From NCBI GenBank assembly GCA_030849065.1, contig JASAON010001659.1:62001-126000 (forward strand): a DNA stretch of 64,000 bases, read 5' to 3'. The first letter of the stretch is position 1; each line of letters opens with the position of its first letter. The translations under genes and the position numbers were made by a program. Shown here piece by piece: positions 18,545-27,248 of the stretch. The DNA is from Jaenimonas drosophilae (Eukaryota; Euglenozoa; Kinetoplastea; Trypanosomatida; Trypanosomatidae). The notes beneath the pieces were generated by a model. It saw only the letters and a program-made list of their open reading frames with translations, searched no databases and was not told the origin of the DNA.

Positions 18545-20807
18545 GCAGGTATGACGGCAATTTTTCCGTATCTTTGTTCTCTTTGTGTATGTGAGCGTTT
18601 TCGCCTCAGCCCAGGGCCGCTTACCTTGATATTAGTGCCATGTTCTGTGGTGAATCAGACGCCATGAATGTGGCGAGTGTTGTGCGGTTACCTTGCTTCT
18701 CCAGATCAGGAGCTATACACCAGTTCTTCTTTTTTTGTTTTGCTCTTGATGTGTGTAGTCATTGAGCTCTTTTGGTCTACTTGCGATTTCACGCACAGCC
18801 CTTGCGCATGGGCTGTGCTAGTTGGCATGATCTCTTCTTTTTTTTTCCATCTTTCTTGATACTTTTCATTGCTTATGTGGCATTTTCACCTGATTCCGTA
18901 CGATTCCGTGTGTGCTTCAACATAGAATGCATCGACGAGCAGGATGATTATTTGCCGTAACTTTGTCACAGTGCCACGTGTCGGTGCCATCGCTGGCAAT
19001 TCGTTTGGAGGATTTTGAGGTTGTGCAAGATCCTTCATTGTGACATGTGCTGTAGATTTTTTTTCCGGACACTGATGTCTACGTGCTTCACCGACCCAGT
19101 TGCACCCCTCCTCATAATCTTGTTCAGCATGCACTGGGGGAGCTTCCGCAATGTGACGATGGCCCACCCCTCATGGATGCCTACGTGTGGGTAAGGACTC
19201 GGCACATTTGTTGTGACTCACTGAGAGTGCCGGGATTGTTGCTTCTGGCGTATTTTCCAGTGCTGTGACATGGAGTGGTGTGAGTGGGACCGGCCTCACT
19301 CTCTTTCCTTCCTCGTTGTAGATGTATCTACGCACACAGTCAGCGGCGCGATGCTGCGCGTGCGAATGAACCTTTCATTTGCGCAGCTAAATAATCGGAG
19401 TTTCTTTTCTTTTTTTGTGCGAAAGGCTGTTTCTGTCGTGTAGTGCGACAACCTGAGTGAGCTGCAGCCGTCTAATGTAGAACAGCGAAGACGCATTGGT
19501 CCATGAGCAGTGCTGGCGCAGACCCACAATATCAGCTAATATCTTTTTCCCATACTCATCCCAGCATGAAATGAGCATCGATGGTGGGGTGGTCCTTGTA
19601 TATAGACCCGCTGTGCCCCTCTACCTGTTCGTGCTCTGTCATGTGCGATTCACTTCTTCTCTTTTCAGTACCACCCTTCTTACTTTGGAGGGGGGTGACA
19701 ATCTTCACGTCACACCCCTTCATTCTTCCCTCCGCAGCATTGGTTGCCTTCGTCGTGTTTCTTGTTCTTTTCTGAAGTTTTTTTTTGACTTGTACTTCAT
19801 CTTTGTTGTTGCGGACTGTCCTATATGCGGAACCAGATTGTGCCTTCTTCTTCTCTCCATACGGGGTCTGTGCTTGAATGACGTGGTGTCACAACAGTGC
19901 ACCATGATAGCATCCCCTGGTTCTACCAATGGATACCCTCTGTACTCGCACCAAGGGAATGTGTGAGAGTTCTTGACTTCGCCTTCCACCTTCGAGACGA
20001 GAGAAGTCAATCCCACGCTTCCTTACCCGTGATTTTGGATGTCTTGCTGGGTATGTCGTCGAAACACTCCTTTCTTACTTCTGTTTGTGGAAGCGAAGCA
20101 CTAAGCCAATCAACTACACCTACAACAACATCTCCACTCAAAATGATACGGTGTGTCCATCGTGACTCCGGGTGGTCGTCACCTTCTCTGGAGAAAGTAT
20201 GCACTGAAGCTGCTGTTGTGTTTCAGCATCCACATAGCCTTCCCTCTCCTCGCATTTTTGCTCATGCACTCCTATAGTTTCACCCCTTTCAAGCCCCACC
20301 ACGTGCTTAGGTAGCATCCCTTTCTGTCGGCTGTCAATACGGTGCCACAATGGCATGATTCAGCTCTGACTTCTTCTGCTTCTCCTGTTAAGACACGAGG
20401 GGGCATCCCCTACAGTGCTTCACTTGTGTTGGTCATCGCTCATGTTGTCACTCTTACAACCCAGACGTTTGGCTACAGTCACAGAGAAGCACCACCACGA
20501 CCTCATGTACGTCTTGATCTTGTATGTATCTGCGGCAACATCATCACTTCTTGTCTTTCCCATCTGTATTCATCTCTTCATGAGGTATCCCGCTGCTCCA
20601 TTTATCGCGGGGGGCCGTCTGGAGGTCCATCTATCACCTCCACCAACATAGAGCTGAGGCGGCATATAGACGCACAAATCCTCCCAGAAGGGGAGGTACT
20701 ACACGCACACACACCACACATTCTTACTGAGGCAGCCTCCTGAAGGGCTGCTTCTTGAGCTACACTCATCTACACATACACAGAACTGCACATTGTTACG
20801 TGGGAAC
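18545..20807 (+). other. Long intergenic region, no gene seen
   Basis: 2.26 kb with only short frames lacking domains. The sequence is T/C-rich with T runs (18725-18740, 18832-18846, 19053-19062, 19403-19415, 19780-19790) and several CTTCTTC-like tracts (19645-19670, 19846-19858). It is the longest gene-free stretch in the plus-strand array. The 3' part (about 20700-20800) leads into the next gene. Confidence 0.55.
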
Positions 20808-21782
20808 ATGTTCATGCCCAGCAACGCCACTTCCTCAAAGATGCTTCGAAGTGTGTCAAGCATCGTGGACAACACATTTCATCGCGGGTATGAGCGCCCA
20901 TCCCTTCGCAACTCTACTGAGGCTGTTGGGATTGAGGTGGCGGAGTCTACGAGTCCAACATCCAACCGTGCTGCCTCCACTGAGGGAGAGGTGGAGGAGG
21001 AAGAGGTGTGCACCATGGCCAACACGACAGCCACCGCTGCAACAGCAACAACGGGTAGTACGCCAGCAAAAATCCGCGCGCCATTGTTCCCCTGGGGCCC
21101 ATCCCCACGAGAGCCCATCTCCCCCAGTCGGGCAGTGTGGGCAGCGGTACACGCATCCCCCACAACCTCCTCCACCGACCGTGAGGCGATGCTGGTTTCG
21201 ATGTTGGAGCGCTTACTCACTGTGAATGAGGCGTTGCAGCAGGAGGTGGCGGAGCTGCGCCAACAGCTGGCCACACCCCGACGTGCATCCTCCGTGGGCA
21301 CGGCCAAGAAGCGTCGATCGGGCGAGGATCGTGGGAGGGGAGGGACTACCACACCGCTGTATCAACGGCCAAGCCGCGGGCGCAGCGCTCGACCCCCGCC
21401 CGCCTTGGACGCCGCACGTGGGCCAGTCAGTGCGCGTGGGCCCAGCGCCGCCGCCGCCGCACGTCGCCCTCGCGTAGACCTCCGCCATCCGCCCGCGACC
21501 GCCACCGCCACCGGTGTTGCGGCAGATCGACGTGTGCCACCCTCACGTGCCTCCGCGAGAGCCCTGTCGAAGGGGGCGCCTTCGGGAAAACAACGTGAGA
21601 AAACCAACATGAGTGCACCCACACGTACAGATCCAGTTACCCTCGCGCCGTCCTCCACCCCGCGAGGAGCTCGTGACTCGATGGACAGTTGCGCATCTCT
21701 CAACACGCATGAATTCTGCCGTCAGGGGAGCATTCCATCCCAGCTTAAGAGCGTTCGCCACCAACTAGAGCTACTGTTGTGA
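20808..21782 (+). CDS. Hypothetical Ser/Ala/Arg-rich protein with short coiled coil
   Basis: 324 residues from ATG 20808; the frame extends 5 codons further only to a TTG, and a second ATG two codons on (20814) is equally possible. No family recognised. Most of the protein is low complexity: Thr/Ala-rich (TATAATATTGSTPAK), proline-rich, and a long basic Arg/Ala/Pro tract. The only ordered-looking part is a predicted helix or coiled coil at about bases 21190-21275 (MLVSMLERLLTVNEALQQEV and following AELRQQL). Such proteins in kinetoplastids are often cytoskeletal, but nothing here shows it. Confidence 0.55.
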   Translation: MFMPSNATSSKMLRSVSSIVDNTFHRGYERPSLRNSTEAVGIEVAESTSPTSNRAASTEGEVEEEEVCTMANTTATAATATTGSTPAKIRAPLFPWGPSPREPISPSRAVWAAVHASPTTSSTDREAMLVSMLERLLTVNEALQQEVAELRQQLATPRRASSVGTAKKRRSGEDRGRGGTTTPLYQRPSRGRSARPPPALDAARGPVSARGPSAAAAARRPRVDLRHPPATATATGVAADRRVPPSRASARALSKGAPSGKQREKTNMSAPTRTDPVTLAPSSTPRGARDSMDSCASLNTHEFCRQGSIPSQLKSVRHQLELLL

Positions 21783-22021
21783 TGGCGGCATACCGTAGAT
21801 GCCCATGACCAAAGCAATGAGTACCGCATATAGCTGGGCAACCTTCTTCCTGCAATCCTTCATTATACATGGTAGTGATGAGTAGCTGAGGCTATGCATC
21901 AAGGTCATCGTACCCCTTTCATCTCTTCAGCTCAACCATGCCATCATCATCATCTCTGTCATTCTCTATTTTTTTTTCTTTGCCGCCGTAAGGTCCATTG
22001 AATTTAGGCAACTTCATCATC

Positions 22022-23947
22022 ATGGTCGATGAACGTCGAGATGGTGCCAGCAGAGGTGAAGGTGCCTCACGCGGGCCATCCAAGGAAGTACGTGAGCTCA
22101 TTGCCAAGCGAACGCTAGAGCTCGAGGAGGAGGGCCAACGCCATGAAAAGATGCTCGTGAATGGCCGCTGGGTGACAGACATCAACGCCCTTCGCCACAA
22201 GGAAACGAAGCGAAAGGAGCTCGTCAGCCGTCAGGCACCAAAGCGTGCCGCGCGCATCAACATGTACTACCAGCAAGAGGCCGACAACACGGGCCTTGAG
22301 CTGGAGGAGCGCGAGGTGAGTGACCGCGTCACTCAGGATGACATCGCTGCCGGGGTGGACCTGCAAACACAGCAGAAGCGCATGGAGCTGGTGCTGGATA
22401 AGCTCGGCCCCTACAAGATTGACTTCACCATGAACGGCCAGTACCTCCTCCTCGCGGGTCTGCGCGGGCATCTGGCGAACATGGAATGGAAGCGATGCAA
22501 CCTGCAAGGTGAGGTGCAGCTCAAGGACAAAATCAACGATGCCAAGTTCCTCGTTGACCATACCATGACCGCTGTGGCTCAGAAGAAGTACGTGTACATG
22601 TACACGAAGGAAGGTACCGAGATGCACGTCCTGCCAAGCATGACCCACGTGGACCGTCTTGCCTACCTGCCCAAGCACATGCTCCTTGCCGGAACCTCAA
22701 GCTCCTACAGTACGATGCAGTACGTGGATATCAGCACAGGCCAGGCCCTTGGTGCCAAGGCTCCGGCCGTCATGCGTGATCCGACCTCCTGCCTGGACGT
22801 CAACACCTCCAACGGGGTTGTCTCAACCTGCGACTTGCGTGGTGTGGTGAAGATGTGGTCTCCCAGTGTGGTGGACCCTCTCGTCCAGCTCAAGGCACAC
22901 AAGGGTGCCATTGAGGCCATTCGCTATCACCCCAACGGGCGCTTCTTCGTCACCTTAGGTGCCGACCACAAGCTGAAGGTGTGGGACTGCCGCACCATGC
23001 GTACCCTGGAGGACTACGCCGTGACGTACACCTTCAACACCATTGACATCTCCAGCTCGGGCACGGTGGCCCTGGGCGGAGGCACCAATGTCCAGATCTG
23101 GAAGGGCATGTTCTCGGCACACAAGCCGTCCTCGCCCTACATGAAATTTGGACTCGGCTACGGCAACATTGCGGAGAAGGTGATGTTCTGCCCATTTGAG
23201 GATGTTCTCGGCATTGGCCACTCGCGTGGATTCACGTCCATGATCATTCCTGGATCGGGTGAGGCTAACCCCGACTTCTACTACGCTAACCCGCACGAAA
23301 CGGAGCGCCATCGCAAGGAACGTGTGGTTGGCAACCTGCTCGATAAGCTGCCACCGGATACCATCTCCATGGATATCCAGGTCGCAGGAGTCAACGAGGC
23401 TCGTCTGGCAGAGTACAATGAAAACCTGCGCCTCAATCGCAAGGCACGTACCATCCGTGAGAAGAAGCAGCGTCGGGCGGAGCGGGAGTCGATGGGCAAG
23501 GATGCGCCAACTGGGCTGAAGGTGGGCGAGGATGAGGAGGTGGACGAGGAGCTCGGATTCAAGGAGAAGCCCAAGACGCGTGACCTTCGCACGAAGCAGG
23601 AGAAGGCGCAGGAACGCAAGAAGAACAAGTGGGATAAGAAGGATAGCGGTGATAAGGTGCGCAGCAAACAGACGATGCGGCAGTCGCGCATTGCCCAGAA
23701 GATGCGTGCCAAGAACGCCAAGGACGACCGGCTTGGGGCGTACAACATGGATGACCTTAACGCCGAGGAGCAGGAGGCCCTTGTGGAGGAGGAGAGTAAG
23801 GGCAAGAAGGATGCGAAGCGCCGCCGAGTGGAGGAGCGGGAACAGGCGGAGGACCTTCGGGGGTCATCAGGTCGCCGAGCGCGCACACACAGCGCCAGGA
23901 GCGACTTTGGCACTGCAGACAATGCTGCGCTTCGTCGCTTTCAGTAG
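22022..23947 (+). CDS. UTP7: SSU processome WD40 protein Utp7/WDR46
   Basis: 641 residues. The longest frame starts at a TTG (21998); the ATG at 22022 (MVDERRDG) is taken as start. Utp7/WDR46 is a beta-propeller protein of the small-subunit processome required for 18S rRNA maturation in the nucleolus. Seen: the N-terminal RxARINMYYQQEAD helix region; repeated WD-type blades including AHKGAIEAIRYHPNGRFFVT and LGADHKLKVWDC; and the family-specific C-terminal segment from about residue 373 (YMKFGLGYGNIAEKVMFCPF, EDVLGIGHSRGFTSMIIPGS, then NPHETERHRKERVV and LLDKLPPDTI). The tail (about 460-641) is highly charged with KKN and KRRR clusters fitting nucleolar localisation. Confidence 0.9.
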   Translation: MVDERRDGASRGEGASRGPSKEVRELIAKRTLELEEEGQRHEKMLVNGRWVTDINALRHKETKRKELVSRQAPKRAARINMYYQQEADNTGLELEEREVSDRVTQDDIAAGVDLQTQQKRMELVLDKLGPYKIDFTMNGQYLLLAGLRGHLANMEWKRCNLQGEVQLKDKINDAKFLVDHTMTAVAQKKYVYMYTKEGTEMHVLPSMTHVDRLAYLPKHMLLAGTSSSYSTMQYVDISTGQALGAKAPAVMRDPTSCLDVNTSNGVVSTCDLRGVVKMWSPSVVDPLVQLKAHKGAIEAIRYHPNGRFFVTLGADHKLKVWDCRTMRTLEDYAVTYTFNTIDISSSGTVALGGGTNVQIWKGMFSAHKPSSPYMKFGLGYGNIAEKVMFCPFEDVLGIGHSRGFTSMIIPGSGEANPDFYYANPHETERHRKERVVGNLLDKLPPDTISMDIQVAGVNEARLAEYNENLRLNRKARTIREKKQRRAERESMGKDAPTGLKVGEDEEVDEELGFKEKPKTRDLRTKQEKAQERKKNKWDKKDSGDKVRSKQTMRQSRIAQKMRAKNAKDDRLGAYNMDDLNAEEQEALVEEESKGKKDAKRRRVEEREQAEDLRGSSGRRARTHSARSDFGTADNAALRRFQ

Positions 23948-24370
23948 TGCTGCACTCCTGCCATTCTTCCTCGTGAGCATAGGACGTGTGTGTGTGTGTG
24001 TGTGTGTCTCACGCTCACTTACGATTAATGTTGGCCACATGGTCTATAACTACCTAAGCACACCAAAGTGAGTACGACGTGTGGGTGCCTACTGTGGCAT
24101 GATGAAATGAAGGTTGGATTTTGATCGTTGCGTGAGATGTTCAATACCTGTTCTACGTGCTTCTCTTGTTGTTGTGTTTCACTGATTAGATAGTTGGCTG
24201 ATGGTTGGTACGTCTTCTCAATACTGATTCGCTTTCATTGATTTCGTAGCGCCGCCCCTCGTTCGGTGGGACATCAGCTCCCCCCCCCCTACCTACACCA
24301 CACACGCACACACATACGTGCGCACGTTCTTCACTTTCTGCATAACAAGCACCCGTGTTCCGGCACGCTG
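23948..24370 (+). other. Intergenic spacer
   Basis: No gene. A (GT)n tract lies at 23985-24008 just after the Utp7 stop. A CTTCTCTTGTTGTTG stretch near 24160 and a C9 run at 24281-24289 precede the next gene. Confidence 0.55.
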
Positions 24371-25846
24371 ATGACTACGACGGCCAACGGATGGGCCACG
24401 GAGCCCAAGATTCCTCAGCCCCCCTCCACTGACTTGGCAAAGGCCGACCTTCCCCCCGTCGAAGCCTACGAACGATGCAGTCAGGAGGTGTTGTGTCTCT
24501 TCATGGATATGGATGCCTCCATGCGATTGCCCGCAACAACATCTACAAGCACAACACCTGACGATATCTCGTCAACGGAGCATCGTCGTGCCGGTGCCCC
24601 TGTCCCGCTCGACCTCCAAACCCTCTCACGCTACGAGGTGGTGAGGCGCGCGCTTAAGTCCTTCATGTACCAAAAGATTGCCACCGCATCCAGCCCGGCC
24701 ACGGTACATCTCGCGCTCTATGGAGTATGGAAGGACGCCGTGGAGCTGCTGCCCCCATCACCCTCTGACTCTCCCATGGTCGCCGAGGCACTCACGCAGT
24801 ATCTTGGCAAGGCCAACATCCTCTGCGACGATAGCGCCAGCTGCGGCGCATTCCCCTTTGATTCCGTCGCCGCAGTGCTACGCCGGACGCAGGCGTGGGC
24901 CAAGGCCAGCCTGGATGGCCTCCCCGGTAGGTCCAGCACATTGGTACGTGGGGTGGTCTTGCTCAGCCGCCCAGGCACCCCACCCCCACCACAACGGCCC
25001 TCTTCCTCTTCATCAAGCTCCTCCTCCGCCCATGATTCATCGACGTGGATGGATGTGGTGTGCATCGGCGCCGACTGCCCCCTTCCCGCACCACGCGCGG
25101 CGCGACGGGCGTCATCGGAGGTGGCCAAAGTTCTCTGCCCCTGTGCCGCCGTCGAGCCCATGGCGTACACCGGCATCGCCAACATGGAGATGGCGGTCGG
25201 GGCAGCCCTCACGCGTTTGGTTGGGGTTCGTGCCTACGACCCAGACCTCTGCACACGCGGGGCGGAGGAGCTTCACAAGATGGATATACAAGGTGTGTTG
25301 GAGGTACTGCGGTCTAGCAAAGACCTTCACCGGATGCCATCCTTTGGCAGCATCGTGCAGAATCCCATGGCCCGCTCGGGTTTTCTCAGTTTCGTGGATC
25401 GAGATGACGACGTGGGCGGCAACCCGCTCACACGGCGTAGTAGTGGGATTGGCTCCATGCACAGCAGCTTCGCCAGTGGGGCATACACCTCCGCGATGCT
25501 GAGCTCCACGGAGATACGGGCCCCAACAAGCAACGCCGGCAGCCCTATGCGCAGCTCCTTCCAGCCACCTTCCTTCTCCGCACGCAAGTCCTTCACGCGA
25601 GGGGCTCAGTTCCGGGCCTCCTCACCCAACGCACGAGGTCGCAATGGCGGCGCCTCCTCGCCCCTGATGAGTGGCCGCTCGGTTTCCGTCATCTCCCCCG
25701 TCCTGCCGGAGCTACCGCAGCGCACCATCTCCCCGCCATCCCACATCAAGCCGCTGAACTTTGACGATGATAAGGCCGAGAGTGCGCCATCGACGCCGCA
25801 ATCCCAGCGACGTACACGGCCATCGCCAAGATCTACGCCAGGCTAG
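24371..25846 (+). CDS. vWA-domain protein, MERIT40/BABAM1-like
   Basis: 491 residues from ATG 24371; the frame upstream opens only to a GTG and encodes C- and H-rich intergenic sequence. Residues about 30-300 fit the von Willebrand A fold of MERIT40 (BABAM1). They show a hydrophobic strand with a degenerate metal site (EVLCLFMDMDASM), a helix (LSRYEVVRRALKSFMYQKI), then VHLALYGVWKDAVELLP, then SCGAFPFDSVAAVLRR corresponding to the (T/S)-CSTFNL segment, and LVRGVVLLSRP matching the IL-x-YSRP strand. MERIT40 is a scaffold of the BRISC and BRCA1-A deubiquitinase complexes. The C-terminal third is Ser/Pro-rich with repeated basic SARKSFTRG-like phosphosite contexts and appears disordered. Assignment rests on motif order only; a generic vWA protein is the alternative. 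Confidence 0.55.
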   Translation: MTTTANGWATEPKIPQPPSTDLAKADLPPVEAYERCSQEVLCLFMDMDASMRLPATTSTSTTPDDISSTEHRRAGAPVPLDLQTLSRYEVVRRALKSFMYQKIATASSPATVHLALYGVWKDAVELLPPSPSDSPMVAEALTQYLGKANILCDDSASCGAFPFDSVAAVLRRTQAWAKASLDGLPGRSSTLVRGVVLLSRPGTPPPPQRPSSSSSSSSSAHDSSTWMDVVCIGADCPLPAPRAARRASSEVAKVLCPCAAVEPMAYTGIANMEMAVGAALTRLVGVRAYDPDLCTRGAEELHKMDIQGVLEVLRSSKDLHRMPSFGSIVQNPMARSGFLSFVDRDDDVGGNPLTRRSSGIGSMHSSFASGAYTSAMLSSTEIRAPTSNAGSPMRSSFQPPSFSARKSFTRGAQFRASSPNARGRNGGASSPLMSGRSVSVISPVLPELPQRTISPPSHIKPLNFDDDKAESAPSTPQSQRRTRPSPRSTPG

Positions 25847-26144
25847 CCAACATGGCCAGCAACCACACACACAAACACACACAAATCATTTATTGTGTGC
25901 TCAATTCGATGCACCAAGACTCATGGGTGCGTACCAACTCGGTTGATGGGTACACGCAAACACGCATACAACATACAGCGTACACCTGCACACACCTGCA
26001 TATACACGTGCTGGCTAACCTTCTTGATGCTCCTTCTTCTTCTTCGTCTTGTATCTTCGTTGTGCGTACCACACCACCAAGCTGTATACCTCTTCTTGTG
26101 TGCGAGTGAGGTGCCATCACCCCCCTCCCCCTGTGCTTGCCAAG

Positions 26145-26756
26145 ATGCTCTCGGGTTGCTTGTACTTCTGTGCCCCGCTACTCCTGCTGGCCTCGGTGAA
26201 GCTCTTCATTATGCAGTACCTCCTCGAGCATGGCAACTGGACCTTCGAGGTGTTGGCGGCCAAGAATGAGTGGGATGTGCCGGCCAAGGCCCGCTGCTGC
26301 CGCAATGCCGCCATCGCCTATCTCTTCATTTCTATCGCCCTCTTCATTATCATCATCGTACGAGGTGTGGTCGCGCGCTACCAACACGGTGGTTGGGCGG
26401 AGGTGAAGGAGAAGGGTCTCATTGGAGCTGTGGCACGCACCGGCCGCTCACTCCGCCGCCGCTTTCGCCGCATCGCCGGCAGCCACGACCTCGATCTCGG
26501 TGCCACGGGGCTGCAGGCGGTGGAGGTCACCCTCAGCGCCAGCCACGGCCCCAATGACTCCCTCTACACCAGCTGCTACTCACCACACTCACCACACTCG
26601 CCGTACTCACCACACTCGCCTTCATCACCACGCCCATCCGCGGCACCACATGAGGCCGACGATGGCGATATCCACGTTGGTGAGCTGTCTAGCTACCACT
26701 CCGATGTACATGTACCCACATCGCACGAACCTCCTCGCGACGATGACACGGGATAG
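26145..26756 (+). CDS. Small two-span membrane protein, unknown family
   Basis: 203 residues from ATG 26145 (MLSGCLYFCAP); the longer frame begins at a TTG. Two hydrophobic spans are evident, residues about 5-25 (LYFCAPLLLLASVKLFIMQYL) and about 50-73 (AAIAYLFISIALFIIIIVRG). They are separated by a polar loop with WDVPAKARCCRN, and a long cytosolic-type tail follows. The tail includes an RRRFRRIAG basic patch and a short repeat of HSPHSPYSPHSP at bases about 26586-26630, a possible phosphorylation array. I do not recognise the family. Confidence 0.65.
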   Translation: MLSGCLYFCAPLLLLASVKLFIMQYLLEHGNWTFEVLAAKNEWDVPAKARCCRNAAIAYLFISIALFIIIIVRGVVARYQHGGWAEVKEKGLIGAVARTGRSLRRRFRRIAGSHDLDLGATGLQAVEVTLSASHGPNDSLYTSCYSPHSPHSPYSPHSPSSPRPSAAPHEADDGDIHVGELSSYHSDVHVPTSHEPPRDDDTG

Positions 26757-27248
26757 ATGTGGCTTTTGTGGCACCCACATGAAAAACACACGCATTATAT
26801 ACTAGTATGTGTTGGTTGTGTGCGGAGATGCTGCCACAACGGTGTTGGACCTCCTCTCATTGGTTGTTGATGTGTTGCTGACGAATTTATCATCTCGATC
26901 TTGCATTACACGAAATTGTGTGGCAACATTTGTGTGCCACCCGTGATGTTGCTGCACCCACACTTCTTCTCTCTTTTTTTCTCATTTGTTTCATCAGAAT
27001 CAGATCTGCCCTGGCGGCCGCTCATCATCCAAACATATCCACGTAGTGGTGGAAGGGTGGAGGAGGAGGTTCATCTGCAACACATTCACCAGCATCCACG
27101 CAGGTCAACGACTGTGTTGGGCCACTGCGTGAGTAGTTTTTTTGGTGCACGTGTGTGTGGGTGTGTTTCATCACCATAGATTGATTGAGGAGCTGCTAGA
27201 GCTCTACAAATCAGAACTCACATTGTGTAGGGTTGTGTTGTTGGCAGC
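26757..27248 (+). other. Intergenic spacer
   Basis: No gene seen. A pyrimidine tract TTCTTCTCTCTTTTTTTCTC (about 26963-26985) is a candidate trans-splice signal for the following gene. Confidence 0.5.

Noticed and set aside
19496..19966. Plus-strand 156-codon frame in the long spacer after cyclase copy 2
   Set aside because: Encoded by T/C-rich spacer sequence, Phe/Leu/Ser-rich without domain; no support beyond openness.
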